Part shown: positions 27,332-34,550 of the stretch, piece by piece | How positions within the stretch are numbered: the stretch's first letter is position 1 | Layout of the letters: every line of letters begins with the position of its first letter | Assembly (NCBI GenBank): GCA_044234625.1 | Contig: JBIIIP010000176.1 | Coordinates: 1-38,459, forward strand | Direction of reading: 5' to 3' | From: CACORA01 sp044234625 | GTDB taxonomy: Bacteria > Planctomycetota > Planctomycetia > Pirellulales > UBA1268 | Length of the DNA: 38,459 nucleotides | Made by a program: the position numbers and the translations under genes | Notes under the pieces: model-generated | Seen by the model: only the letters and a program-made list of their open reading frames with translations | Told to the model about the DNA's origin: nothing | Database searches by the model: none

Positions 27332-28000
27332 TTAGTTCCAGTTGGGATGAATGTCGTGATCGGCCTCAAAGGAGGCCTGGTCATAGCCGACTGCCGCAGT
27401 ACCCGTGGCGGGATCACTGCTGCCGCCGCGCCCTCTGTGGACTCGGAAGGAGCGAACCTTAACCTCACAGTAGGGCTCATTGGTAGAGGAGGTCATCTGG
27501 GAGAACGATCCAGAGACCTCCACCAGTGCACCGATATCCACCCTGGAGAAGCGCTCCTGGGTGGTACCGAATACCCGGCAACCATACCAATCGGTCTGCT
27601 CAATCGGGTCTCCTCCCTGCGGATTGGGGAGGTACCGATTCAGAGCCACAGAGCGCCGGGTTGATTTCCCGGCTGGCTTGGGTTCGCTACCGATGCGACC
27701 GACAAGAGTGACCTCGTTGAGGTACTGCTCGTCAGTAGCGGGGCAACAGACGAAAGCCGTGATGACAGGCTGGCTGGAGCCTTCCATGAGTAGGACATCG
27801 CCAGAGACCAGGATGCGATCACCGACGATCTTCTGTGCAAGGAGCCCAGCTGCGGGCCCATCTTTGAAGGCCCTCACATCCACAAGGACGGGGGTCTGGC
27901 CTGAGGGGATCTCCCCAGTGGCGCAGAGAAATTCACGACTGCCGTCTACAACGGACTGGGGATTCCCGGTCAGGACAACGACAGCTGCCGCATAGGTCAA
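27332..28000 (-). CDS. SSB-like protein with two OB-fold domains
   Basis: A 222-residue product from TTG 28000 (MTYAAAVVVLTGNPQSV); TTG 28021 is an alternative, but a promoter placed just upstream favours the shorter form. The C-terminal domain reads NEVTLVGRIGSEPKPAG, RYLPNPQ, DWYGCRVFGTTQERFSRVDI and GALVEVSGSF, the strand order of bacterial SSB. The first 95 residues look like another, more diverged OB fold (VVLTGNPQ, VLVDVRAFKDG, ILVSGDVLL). The tail lacks the classic DDDIPF but ends FEADHDIHPNWN, which is acidic/aromatic. It protects single-stranded DNA during replication or recombination. Confidence 0.7.
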   Translation of the reverse strand: MTYAAAVVVLTGNPQSVVDGSREFLCATGEIPSGQTPVLVDVRAFKDGPAAGLLAQKIVGDRILVSGDVLLMEGSSQPVITAFVCCPATDEQYLNEVTLVGRIGSEPKPAGKSTRRSVALNRYLPNPQGGDPIEQTDWYGCRVFGTTQERFSRVDIGALVEVSGSFSQMTSSTNEPYCEVKVRSFRVHRGRGGSSDPATGTAAVGYDQASFEADHDIHPNWN

Positions 28001-28023
28001 GCGAATTCGGGCAGGGCGCAACC

Positions 28024-28051
28024 AAGATATCTAAAGTGCGCGAAGTGTCAA
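28024..28051 (-). promoter_or_regulatory. Probable sigma70-type promoter for the SSB-like operon
   Basis: On the minus strand TTGACA (28051-28046), a 16-base spacer and TATCTT (28029-28024) are followed by a likely start near 28018, just before the TTG at 28000. The direct repeat GCATTGC occurs twice immediately upstream (28052-28058 and 28071-28077). Confidence 0.5.
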
Positions 28052-28078
28052 GCATTGCCTGATACATCGGGCATTGCA

Positions 28079-28696
28079 CTAAGCGCCGTACTCCAGCAGC
28101 CAGTCAGGCAGGGGCGGGATGGGGACTGCCGTCTGGGGCATCAGCATGGCCACAAGAGAAAGATCCTCCCTCTGTAGACGTAGGGGGCCATTGGGATAGG
28201 GGGAGACAACCAGTGATTGGGTTGCATCAGCCATAGACCGCATCGCAGAGAGCAGCAGGGGCAGGTCGTATCGGCCAGAGGATCCCAGCTGGATTGGCGC
28301 AGAGCCCCAGAACTCGACGGCCCTGGCGATGACAGAGCGAACCGGAGGGAAGGGGACGCTTGTTGTGGCGATGGGGAATGATTTACCGACAGAGTGCGAC
28401 TGGTAGTACGTGGTCACTGTGGCCAGTCCGTCTTCAATGGCCAGTTCCCTTTCAGCGCTTTTGATCCCCTTGCTGGCGGTCTTGATCTCAGGGGTGGGGA
28501 GGAACACCGTTGCGGGTTCATCTGTGACGCCCTTGGGGTCGTAGCCGATGACGACCATGGCCTGGGAATCAGCGAGTGCTGTGACGGTGACGCCCTTGCC
28601 GGAGGGGTGCGGTGCTAGCTCAATTCCCTGGCAGGGAGCGAACTTCCCGACGACATCGGCTGCGTGGGAGAAGAGGGAAGAATTGAGGCGAAACAT
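28079..28696 (-). CDS. Short sliding-clamp-like (beta-clamp fold) protein
   Basis: A 205-residue product starting MFRLNSSLFSHAADVVGKFA. GIELAPHPSGKGVTVTALAD resembles the early beta-hairpin of DnaN domains. The end, GPLRLQREDLSLVAMLMPQ, closely parallels the C-terminus of bacterial beta clamps (P.L......LVAMLMPM). At 205 residues it is just over half a DnaN subunit, so it would have to form a larger ring, act as a decoy, or serve as a loader-free clamp. It is the first gene of the SSB-like operon region; about 58 bases separate it from the promoter for the next gene. The fold is inferred from two short stretches. Confidence 0.5.
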   Translation of the reverse strand: MFRLNSSLFSHAADVVGKFAPCQGIELAPHPSGKGVTVTALADSQAMVVIGYDPKGVTDEPATVFLPTPEIKTASKGIKSAERELAIEDGLATVTTYYQSHSVGKSFPIATTSVPFPPVRSVIARAVEFWGSAPIQLGSSGRYDLPLLLSAMRSMADATQSLVVSPYPNGPLRLQREDLSLVAMLMPQTAVPIPPLPDWLLEYGA

Positions 28697-28831
28697 AGAT
28701 GGATTAGATGAAAGCCACCAAGCGGAGATTGCTAGGCTAAGGGTGGGCCCTGCGTCGTTCGGCCGTGGTGATTGACCAGTGAGTCATTCTGCACGAGCTG
28801 TCACGAGCTGGGCTGTTTTCAGGGCACTACC

Positions 28832-29668
28832 ATGTCTCAGCTTCCCGACAAGCCGGAACCAAAGCCCACCTGGCTGCCGATGGAGGCAGTCGTGGTCTGC
28901 GTGAACTATGCAGATTTCCTAGCCCACACGTTGCCGCATAACAAAAGCCAGTTCGATCGCATGGTCGTGGTCACGGCACCTGGGGACGAGGAGACCGTGA
29001 GCCTTTGCCGTTACTACAACGTTGAATGCGTCGAAACAGATGTGTTCTACAGGAACGGGGACGATTTCAACAAGGGTGCGGGCATCAATGAAGGGCTAGC
29101 CAAGCTATCTCTTCGTGGCTGGACAGTCCACATGGATGCAGACATTTACATGCCTCCGCAGACGAGGTCGATTATCGACCGGCTGCAGCTGGATCCACAG
29201 AAGGTCTACGGGGTTGACCGACTGATGTGTCCCAGCTATGAGGCGTGGGCTGAATTCATGTGTGCTCCAAAGCCGATCCAGGACAGTTGGGTTTTCATTC
29301 ACCCAACAGCATTTCCGGTTGGGATTCGCTTGGCCCAGTACATGAGCTACTGGGGTGGATACGAACCGCTGGGATACTTCCAGCTGTGGAATCCACAGAG
29401 TTCTGGAATCACCAGGTATCCAACAGAGCATGGAGCGGCAGATCGAACTGACGTGCTGTTCTGTAAGAAGTGGCCAAGAGCCAAACGGGAATTGCTTCCC
29501 GAGATTCTCTTGATCCACTTGGAAAGCACTGACGAAATGGGGGCTAATTGGTGGGGGAGGAAAAGTCCCAGGTTTGCCCCACCGGCAAGGAAGCCGAAGC
29601 GGTCCTTACTGCGGAGATTCGTCGAGTGGTTCAGGGGTCCCGGGCCGCACGTCACCTGGAGCCATTGA
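28832..29668 (+). CDS. Glycosyltransferase-like protein (GT-A, DxD motif)
   Basis: A 278-residue product from ATG 28832 (MSQLPDKPEPKPTW); a TTG at 28772 would add 20 residues. The N-terminal Rossmann-like region is VVVCVNYADFLAHTLPHNKS, then FDRMVVVTAPGDEETVSLC. VHMDADIYMPP carries the metal-binding DAD motif at 102-104. The C-terminus is basic (PARKPKRSLLRRF). Phage GT-A enzymes modify DNA bases, capsids or host surface sugars; the acceptor cannot be read here. It is rightward between leftward operons and ends 62 bases into the opposite 29606 gene. Confidence 0.75.
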   Translation: MSQLPDKPEPKPTWLPMEAVVVCVNYADFLAHTLPHNKSQFDRMVVVTAPGDEETVSLCRYYNVECVETDVFYRNGDDFNKGAGINEGLAKLSLRGWTVHMDADIYMPPQTRSIIDRLQLDPQKVYGVDRLMCPSYEAWAEFMCAPKPIQDSWVFIHPTAFPVGIRLAQYMSYWGGYEPLGYFQLWNPQSSGITRYPTEHGAADRTDVLFCKKWPRAKRELLPEILLIHLESTDEMGANWWGRKSPRFAPPARKPKRSLLRRFVEWFRGPGPHVTWSH

Positions 29669-29815
29669 GGCAAGGACCCATTTCCATGGGAGGTTGCGCG
29701 CCTGGAGCCCATGATTGGCTTCCAGCAGTTCGTCCATGGTGATCGTTGGCGTCCAGTCAGCAAGGATGGGCGCACCGGTTTCACGATGGACAAGTCTGAC
29801 CATCCGGAATGACAT
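29606..29815 (-). CDS. Small hypothetical protein (69 residues)
   Basis: MSFRMVRLVHRETGAPILAD followed by WTPTITMDELLEANHGLQAR and LPWKWVLASMAPGDV. The sequence looks protein-like and not like a shadow, but it overlaps the 3' end of the glycosyltransferase gene by 62 bases. No family was recognised. Downstream of it on the same strand there is no immediate partner. Confidence 0.4.
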   Translation of the reverse strand: MSFRMVRLVHRETGAPILADWTPTITMDELLEANHGLQARNLPWKWVLASMAPGDVRPGTPEPLDESPQ

Positions 29816-29926
29816 GACAGCTTCATCAGCTGAACCAGGCTAGGAAGTCTGGAGACCTGCGCTTGATGTGTAAAGCATTGTGCCAGCTGGGTTTCAATAG
29901 GATAGAAGGCGATTAGCCGCCTTGCC

Positions 29927-30163
29927 TTGAGCGACGAACAGGATCGGGAGGACGTCGATTTCTGGTATCAGATTCGACTGAATGCTGTCTCCGCTTTGGT
30001 GATGGCAGGTGGTGCTGCGATCTTGTGGATTGGTTACAAGGTGCCACTGCAGTTGGATGCCATCCTCGATAATCAGAAGGAGCAATCAGAGGAGATCGTG
30101 CAGATCAAGGTAGACCTCAAATCACACGATCGCCGAATCACCCAGCTGGAGCTGAGGCCGTGA
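29927..30163 (+). CDS. Small membrane protein with C-terminal coiled coil (holin/spanin-like)
   Basis: A 78-residue product from TTG 29927 (MSDEQDREDVDFWYQIRLNA). One membrane segment (AVSALVMAGGAAILWIGYKV, about 20-39) is followed by a charged helix, AILDNQKEQSEEIVQIKVDL then KSHDRRITQLE. This resembles phage holin-like proteins and the haemolysin XhlA type. Its stop overlaps the next gene's GTG (30160-30163), giving a pair of coupled small membrane proteins, a usual lysis-gene layout. It stands far from the endolysin at 1252. Confidence 0.55.
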   Translation: MSDEQDREDVDFWYQIRLNAVSALVMAGGAAILWIGYKVPLQLDAILDNQKEQSEEIVQIKVDLKSHDRRITQLELRP

Positions 30164-30360
30164 CTTGCCAAGGAAACGAGCGCTGCTGCCGCAGGACTGA
30201 GAACGCCATACTGATTGGCGGGTTGGTCATTACGGCAGCGACGTTGATTCTGGGTATCACCTTTAGTCGGCACCTACGGGCCTTGGTCACAAGCGGTACT
30301 CCGTCGGGATTAGTACGGGTGTTGTCGCCCGCTGCTGAGGCGGCAGGCGCTAATCGCTAG
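30160..30360 (+). CDS. Small membrane protein (66 residues)
   Basis: GTG start overlapping the previous stop. MTCQGNERCCRRTENAIL is a short Cys/Arg-rich N-terminus, followed by one hydrophobic segment, IGGLVITAATLILGITF. It ends with a flexible tail (SPAAEAAGANR). Coupled to the coiled-coil membrane protein, so the two may form a holin/antiholin or spanin-like pair. That role is inferred from size, topology and coupling only. Confidence 0.5.
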   Translation: MTCQGNERCCRRTENAILIGGLVITAATLILGITFSRHLRALVTSGTPSGLVRVLSPAAEAAGANR

Positions 30361-30369
30361 TGATGGGGG

Positions 30370-30699
30370 TCAGGCATCAATGTCCACCATGACAGGCCAA
30401 TCGGGCATGCTCGGGTCGTAAGCAGCCTCTAGGGCAGGAAGCAACTGGGCTCTGCTGACTCGGACGGTGCCGCCCTCAACGCCCCAGTCATGAAAGCCAT
30501 TACCGACTGCGGTGGACTCCAGTATTTCATCAACGGTTGGCACCCGATCTTCTGGGCCAAACATTTCAATAATTAATGCCATGCGGTCAGCGATGCTCAT
30601 TGCTTTTAATTCCGCTTCGCTTACGGTTGCATTTGGATCTACATATTCTTGCCAAAGATCAAAGTCTTCAGCGAGTTGATCGTATGTGGGCTTGGTCAT
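30370..30699 (-). CDS. Hypothetical acidic protein
   Basis: A 109-residue product from ATG 30699 (MTKPTYDQLAEDFDLWQEYV). Strongly acidic: SEAELKAMSIADRMALIIEM, FGPEDRVPTVDEIL, and a C-terminal domain with HDWGVEGGTVRVSRAQLLPA. Such small acidic phage proteins sometimes act as DNA mimics or host-enzyme inhibitors, but no family was recognised. It overlaps the upstream gene by 32 bases and is the last gene of the Gp88 operon. Confidence 0.5.
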   Translation of the reverse strand: MTKPTYDQLAEDFDLWQEYVDPNATVSEAELKAMSIADRMALIIEMFGPEDRVPTVDEILESTAVGNGFHDWGVEGGTVRVSRAQLLPALEAAYDPSMPDWPVMVDIDA

Positions 30700-30922
30700 T
30701 TTTGTTGGTAGGTGCGAAACGTTTTTGGTAGTAGGGCTCGAGGATCTTAAGCCACTGCTTGGCTGAGTAGATCCGCCGCGTCTTGAGATTAAGCTCTCGA
30801 TCCGCTCTTTGGCAGTAGTGGTCAATACGGGCGGCCTCGAGGGAGAGGGCAACGTAGTAGCGCAAGAGGCAGTGGCTAGTGATTTCAATGGAGTCAGACT
30901 CCTGATTTGCGCTTGCTTCCAT
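30668..30922 (-). CDS. Small hypothetical protein (84 residues)
   Basis: Begins MEASANQESDSIEITSHCLL, then helical RYYVALSLEAARIDHYCQRA and a basic C-terminus (YYQKRFAPTNKNDQAHI). No known domain. It overlaps the 3' end of the Gp88 gene by 29 bases and the start of the next gene by 32, consistent with a compact operon. Two Cys and several Tyr residues are the only notable features. Confidence 0.5.
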   Translation of the reverse strand: MEASANQESDSIEITSHCLLRYYVALSLEAARIDHYCQRADRELNLKTRRIYSAKQWLKILEPYYQKRFAPTNKNDQAHIRSTR

Positions 30923-31697
30923 AGCCTGTGAACCCTCCGTTGCGACGACGTATTTTGATGGCCTCTGCGGCGGGGGTGCCAGGGGGTTGGAAGCCGTGGC
31001 TCAGGTGGCAGAAGTGGGAGGGTGTCTCAGTCCAGGCGAGGTAGTCCGTCTTGTCAACGGGGAGTCCAAGGGCTTCTGCTTCGTGCTCATAGTTGAGGAC
31101 GCGAGCAGAGCGAGGGAAGATGCCCTGCTCGATCAGGTGATCGAACTTGCCGCCCCATGATGCCGTGACCCTGAGGTTTTGTGGCAGGGGCAGAAGTCTT
31201 GGAGGATTCCCCACCACAAAGAGCGGCAGATTCTTGGTGTAGAAGTAGTGGATCAAGTCAGGAGTTCTCTCCGCGGCGGCAATGATGCCATCACGGAGGG
31301 CCACCGAGAAGCAGTCGCCGCCAGTGAACCAGCGGACATGCGTGGTCTTGTGCTGCCTGGAGCGCTCGATACCGCCAAGGAGGATGTCCCTGAGGGCATC
31401 TGGAGCGGCATGGCGCACAAGATCGAAATTGCGCCAGCGGCTATTGCGAGCCGTGGGATAACGCTGCTCCGTGCTGACTTCGTAGCAACGAATGATCTGC
31501 TGAGGGCCATCCGTAATTTGGCCGGTATTCCGATCGGAAAGCGCAAGGCAGGTTAAGGCGCCAGGGCAGGTGTGCCCAGAGGGAAGTGAGAAGGTCAAGA
31601 AGGAATCAGGGAGTTTGCCATTGCCTCGACCGAAGAATGGCAACTCACGGAAGGTGCTGACCTCAAGCGCAGGGGTGGGACGAACAAGGACTGTCAT
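30894..31697 (-). CDS. Gp88 family protein (phage gene 88-like)
   Basis: A 267-residue product from ATG 31697; a GTG at 31703 overlapping the previous stop is also possible. FLTFSLPSGHTCPGALTCLA, then QQIIRCYEVSTEQRYPTARN and SRWRNFDLVRHAA, match the Gene 88 family first named from mycobacteriophage and common in many phages. Conserved Cys residues (TCPGALTC, RCYE) and HVRWFTGGDCFSVALRDGII suggest a metal or iron-sulphur centre in a barrel-like fold; this is inference. It sits in the first palindrome-marked operon. Confidence 0.8.
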   Translation of the reverse strand: MTVLVRPTPALEVSTFRELPFFGRGNGKLPDSFLTFSLPSGHTCPGALTCLALSDRNTGQITDGPQQIIRCYEVSTEQRYPTARNSRWRNFDLVRHAAPDALRDILLGGIERSRQHKTTHVRWFTGGDCFSVALRDGIIAAAERTPDLIHYFYTKNLPLFVVGNPPRLLPLPQNLRVTASWGGKFDHLIEQGIFPRSARVLNYEHEAEALGLPVDKTDYLAWTETPSHFCHLSHGFQPPGTPAAEAIKIRRRNGGFTGYGSKRKSGV

Positions 31698-31699
31698 GA

Positions 31700-31951
31700 T
31701 CACTTAGCCGATCCAGCAGAGACATCACGCTTGAGCTGCTGCAGCTGGACATCAGCCAGGGCTTGCGCTTTTTCAAGTTCAGACTTGAGGCGTGACAGGG
31801 TGTTAGCCAGGGTAAGCGCTTCATCGGTGGTCAAGGGACTGGATTGACCCAGGGAGTCGTAATGCGACTGAAGAGCCAGGAGCTCCCAGTAGAGGAACTC
31901 CGCCTGCCTGGGAGTGTGATCCAGGCGGATCATGTAGGGACGTGGATACAT
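31700..31951 (-). CDS. Small coiled-coil hypothetical protein, head of the Gp88 operon
   Basis: An 83-residue product from ATG 31951 (MYPRPYMIRLDHTPRQAEFL). An N-terminal segment is followed by a long helix (TLANTLSRLKSELEKAQALA, DVQLQQLKRDV). Frames further upstream run into the palindromic element, so the later ATG is preferred. It begins 43 bases after the palindrome at 31994-32010. The function is unknown. Confidence 0.5.
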   Translation of the reverse strand: MYPRPYMIRLDHTPRQAEFLYWELLALQSHYDSLGQSSPLTTDEALTLANTLSRLKSELEKAQALADVQLQQLKRDVSAGSAK

Positions 31952-31993
31952 GTGATTGGTGGTTGAATGGACAAACGAAAACCCGCCTAGCAA

Positions 31994-32010
31994 GCAGTGC
32001 GCACTGCTGA
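31994..32010 (-). promoter_or_regulatory. Palindromic element, copy 1 (perfect GCAGTGCGCACTGC)
   Basis: GCAGTGCGCACTGC is a perfect 14-bp palindrome, extended by TGA. It sits between the terminator of the upstream gene (32022-32045) and the first gene of the Gp88 operon. It matches 36002-36018 and 38311-38327, both also just upstream of leftward operon starts. Confidence 0.7.
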
Positions 32011-32021
32011 GAAAGGGCAAT

Positions 32022-32045
32022 AAAAAAGCCGACCCATTGGCCGGC
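32022..32045 (-). terminator. Rho-independent terminator (leftward)
   Basis: On the minus strand GCCGGCC, loop AATG, GGTCGGC (one G-T pair), then TTTTTT. It follows the stop of the 32097 gene and precedes the palindrome of the next operon. Confidence 0.85.
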
Positions 32046-32096
32046 GAGGTGGTGAGTTGCGCGACAGGGGTGGCAGCAGCTTGCGCCCCCGTGGAA

Positions 32097-32501
32097 TTAA
32101 AGATTCTGCTCTATCAAGTCAGCGATCTGAAGGAACGAAAAACCGTTGTCATTAACATCGGTCAGATTTTGACTACTTAGGTCATATTCGTGGTCAGCGC
32201 AGGAAGGGTCGTCAAGCCTGCAGTCGGGCAAGCTGACGTTGAACTCCCCTGTCAGCGCAAAGTCGGGATCATCAGCAATTATTCCTGCCCACTTGGCAAC
32301 CTCCCCAGGGAGGAGCGCGTCGCAGCGCAGATAGGTCTGGCCTTTGTCGTCCCACCCTGGCCCACCCTGGTCGCGATCGTAGAGATCGCAGAGGACCCCC
32401 AGACAGCAGTAGGTGTCCCCGAAGCGGAGCTGGCCCATGCCCTGCTGGTAGTTACCCGAGCGCAGGGCGTCGACCCAGAGTTTTTTGATGTGTTCGTGCA
32501 T
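32097..32501 (-). CDS. Conserved phage protein with CCLGVLCDL motif, paralogue A
   Basis: A 134-residue product from ATG 32501 (MHEHIKKLWVDALRSGNYQQ). The start is fixed by comparison with the adjacent paralogue, which has the same leader (CCCTGAGCCGG) at the same distance. GMGQLRFGDTYCCLGVLCDL and LPGEVAKWAGI are the conserved blocks; the C-terminus ends NGFSFLQIADLIEQNL. This W...LRSG.Y.QG.G.L....CCLGVLCDL family is widespread in phages, with no established function. The paired Cys may bind metal. Confidence 0.7.
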   Translation of the reverse strand: MHEHIKKLWVDALRSGNYQQGMGQLRFGDTYCCLGVLCDLYDRDQGGPGWDDKGQTYLRCDALLPGEVAKWAGIIADDPDFALTGEFNVSLPDCRLDDPSCADHEYDLSSQNLTDVNDNGFSFLQIADLIEQNL

Positions 32502-32557
32502 GAGAATTACCGGCTCAGGGCCGGGAGAAGGGGAGGTAGTGATTGGTTGCCACGGAA

Positions 32558-32899
32558 TCAAAACCGCTGCTCAACAAAGTCAGCGATGTCGTTGAACGAG
32601 GCGCCTCTGTCGTTCATTTTGGCTAGCTCGACTTCGTCGGCTGCGCCACGGGTGGGCATCCCTTTGCAATCCAGCGCACCGGCCCATTCCCAGATTTTTC
32701 GGGGAGGGTAGTGAACGTGGTCGCCGAGGTAGGACCAGTTTCCGTCACGCTGCTTCCATTCCAACCCGCTCCTGGAATGCAGGTCGCAAAGGACTCCGAG
32801 ACAGCAGAAGCCGTCTTCGCCGCGAAGCCTGCCTCTACCCTGCTGGTAGCTGCCCGAGCGCAGGGCGTTGATCCAAAGCTGTTTGATGCGTGGATTCAC
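32558..32899 (-). CDS. Conserved phage protein with CCLGVLCDL motif, paralogue B
   Basis: A 113-residue product from GTG 32899 (MNPRIKQLWINALRSGSYQQ). Conserved blocks GRGRLRGEDGFCCLGVLCDL, PPRKIWEWAGAL and RGASFNDIADFVEQRF line up with the next gene along their whole length. The pair therefore arose by tandem duplication, including the 5' leader. The two have since diverged in the central region, and this copy lacks an acidic insertion. No activity is known. Confidence 0.7.
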   Translation of the reverse strand: MNPRIKQLWINALRSGSYQQGRGRLRGEDGFCCLGVLCDLHSRSGLEWKQRDGNWSYLGDHVHYPPRKIWEWAGALDCKGMPTRGAADEVELAKMNDRGASFNDIADFVEQRF

Positions 32900-32912
32900 A
32901 AGGATTGCCGGC

Positions 32913-33149
32913 TCAGGGCCGGGGGGAGGTGATGCGGTAAAAGGGGTTTTCGTAGTGATGAATAACTTCCATGGCTTCTTCGACCTCGGCCCTGATCAGG
33001 TTCTGAATGTTGGGGCCGATCGCCCCGCATTTGAGTGCCATATCAATAGCAGCAACATGCCTGGCAAGAGCGGCGTAGGCATGAGCCGGGTCTGGTTGGA
33101 TGATTTCAGGCGTTTCCATGAATAGGCCCGGTTGGGTGATCTCGGTCAT
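32913..33149 (-). CDS. Small hypothetical protein (78 residues)
   Basis: From ATG 33149 (MTEITQPGLFMETPEIIQPD); ATG 33188 or 33119 are alternatives and none has a clear ribosome site. The conserved-looking part is helical: ALARHVAAIDMALKCGAIGP then NIQNLIRAEVEEAMEVIHHY. It ends ENPFYRITSPRP. No family recognised. It lies just upstream of the CCLGVLCDL pair in the same direction. Confidence 0.5.
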   Translation of the reverse strand: MTEITQPGLFMETPEIIQPDPAHAYAALARHVAAIDMALKCGAIGPNIQNLIRAEVEEAMEVIHHYENPFYRITSPRP

Positions 33150-33180
33150 TTCGATTCGTGTTGGAAGCGAGGGAAGCGTT

Positions 33181-33582
33181 TTACCCATCGGGAAGAGCCT
33201 CCAGGGCGTGGAGGATGATGTCGCTGTCGCCAGGCAAAGAAGAGCCGCAGCGGGCTCGGTTATGTGCATTTAATGCACATTGCTTCAAGCTCGGCGGCTT
33301 GGGGCGTCGGGCGGCGCGGAGATCGTCGGAAATCGCGCAGCCGTAAAGCCGTACCACCGACGAAACGCACGCCTCCAGCTCAGCATCTGCAGCGGCCTGA
33401 ATCTCTGGCTCGCGCTGGTCCCAGGCCCATCGGGCGGTCTTGACTAGGACTTCGTTTAATCGGTGATTAGCGAGAGTGATCAACGTACACTTGCCGTTCC
33501 AGGAGGTGTACTCCGGCTCGGTTATCCACTGCTCAATTAGCTCCTGAGGCGGGCTGCTGGGGTGCTGCTGTGGTTCAGTCAT
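33181..33582 (-). CDS. Hypothetical picocyanobacterial-type protein
   Basis: A 133-residue product from ATG 33582 (MTEPQQHPSSPPQELIEQWI). Contains WAWDQREPEIQAAADAELEA, an Ala/Glu-rich helix, then LRAARRPKPPSLKQCAL. The R-R-P-K-P-P-S-L-K signature appears in small proteins I recall from marine and freshwater Synechococcus. No activity known. A start seven codons further upstream (33603) is also possible. Confidence 0.55.
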   Translation of the reverse strand: MTEPQQHPSSPPQELIEQWITEPEYTSWNGKCTLITLANHRLNEVLVKTARWAWDQREPEIQAAADAELEACVSSVVRLYGCAISDDLRAARRPKPPSLKQCALNAHNRARCGSSLPGDSDIILHALEALPDG

Positions 33583-33645
33583 GGGTTTAGGTGTTGAACT
33601 CAAAGGTTTTTCCGGATAGTTGGATTAGGCGGTCACCACCAGGAG

Positions 33646-33810
33646 TTACTCATCGTCAGACTCTTCTGCGATGTCGATCTGTTGCTGAACCCAGTCCCAG
33701 TAGCCGAGACGGGTGTCACCCTCAAGGGCTTCGTGGGCCCAGTCACTAGGCGGGAAGGCTGGGTGTTCACCCCAGTGGCCGCCGTAAAGGGAATCCAAAT
33801 GGATAGTCAT
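33646..33810 (-). CDS. Small acidic/aromatic protein (54 residues)
   Basis: A 54-codon frame from ATG 33810 to TAA. It starts MTIHLDSLYGGHWGEHPAFP, continues with PSDWAHEALEGDTRLGYWDW and ends with VQQQIDIAEESDDE. The ATG overlaps the stop of the 33807 gene (ATGA), good evidence that it is translated. The aromatic and acidic composition suggests a small binding protein; the role is unknown. Confidence 0.6.
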   Translation of the reverse strand: MTIHLDSLYGGHWGEHPAFPPSDWAHEALEGDTRLGYWDWVQQQIDIAEESDDE

Positions 33811-34112
33811 TGCGAAATGCGAGAACTGAGTGAATAAGGGAGGGGCTCACCGTGCAGCACAACAAACGTCAGTGGTGGACACAACGCTTCTCGTGCATCA
33901 CAGGAGGTTCGCGCCAGGATGTGAGCAATTCCGGGCAGGGTGAGATGGCGGCCTGGGATTGATCTGGGCCAGGCCAGGGCAAATCGGTAGGTGGCCAAGT
34001 GGTGTGGATCATCAATGAGTTGATCCAGCCGAACTCTCCCCTGAAGAAGTAGGTAGAGATCGGTAGCCAGGAAGCGCAGTGCCGCATGCAAGGCACCCAG
34101 GATCAAGGTCAT
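33807..34112 (-). CDS. Hypothetical protein (101 residues)
   Basis: From ATG 34112 (MTLILGALHAALRFLATDLY). The N-terminal 25 residues are hydrophobic enough for membrane or packed-helix association. RFALAWPRSIPGRHLTLPGI and EALCPPLTFVVLHGEPLPYS follow. It overlaps the 3' end of the 34012 gene by 101 bases in another phase and couples to the 54-residue gene. No family recognised. Confidence 0.45.
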   Translation of the reverse strand: MTLILGALHAALRFLATDLYLLLQGRVRLDQLIDDPHHLATYRFALAWPRSIPGRHLTLPGIAHILARTSCDAREALCPPLTFVVLHGEPLPYSLSSRISQ

Positions 34113-34335
34113 TGTCCAGGGCCTCGTAGTGAAATGCAGCTGCGATGAAGCCCCCGTATTCCGGGTGCTCAGGGAGGGGATCTCCCTCAAGGAGCCAGTC
34201 CCGTTCAGGGATCGGCTTTCCGTCGTGGCGGAAGGGTGCATACCAGGTGCCTTCATGGAGGGACCATCCAGCAGAACGTCGCACACGGGCGACAGGGCTC
34301 AGAAGTAAGACAAGTCTGTCAAGGATGTTGATCAT
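34012..34335 (-). CDS. Hypothetical protein (107 residues)
   Basis: From ATG 34335 (MINILDRLVLLLSPVARVRR). A conserved-looking segment AGWSLHEGTWYAPFRHDGKP then IPERDWLLEGDPLPEHPEYG, GFIAAAFHYEALDND. The last 30 residues overlap the 34112 start and are low complexity (GYRSLPTSSGESSAGSTH). That either reflects a lost stop codon or a genuine long overlap. The function is unknown. Confidence 0.45.
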   Translation of the reverse strand: MINILDRLVLLLSPVARVRRSAGWSLHEGTWYAPFRHDGKPIPERDWLLEGDPLPEHPEYGGFIAAAFHYEALDNDLDPGCLACGTALPGYRSLPTSSGESSAGSTH

Positions 34336-34353
34336 TGGGATAGGTGGCACAGG

Positions 34354-34512
34354 CTAGGGTCTGGGAAGGTGACAACGCTCGTCAGCAATCACAACAACGC
34401 ATGGACCATAGGCCCGCTCGTGTTGTCTTGCAAGCCGTGCGAGGTCTCTGGCAGTGCCATTGGCCTCGAGGAAGGGTTGCTTTTTGTTGGGCTCGTAGAT
34501 CTTGAGGGTCAT
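34354..34512 (-). CDS. Small protein (52 residues)
   Basis: From ATG 34512: MTLKIYEPNKKQPFLEANGT, then ARDLARLARQHERAYGPCVV and VIADERCHLPRP to TAG. A beta-alpha-beta outline with a conserved-looking ARDLARLAR helix. It lies 38 bases downstream of the GHKL/protease fusion gene and 18 bases before the next gene, consistent with co-transcription. It could be a partner or regulator of the fusion protein, which is inference from position only. Confidence 0.55.
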   Translation of the reverse strand: MTLKIYEPNKKQPFLEANGTARDLARLARQHERAYGPCVVVIADERCHLPRP

Positions 34513-34550
34513 GATGAGTCAGAAGGGGTGAGCGGAGGGAAGGAGTGGGA

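Noticed and set aside
31994..32010. The palindromes read as a conserved leader peptide (LSSAHCL-like) at the start of downstream proteins
   Set aside because: At 36002 the same reading is out of frame with the GHKL gene, so the conservation is at DNA level.
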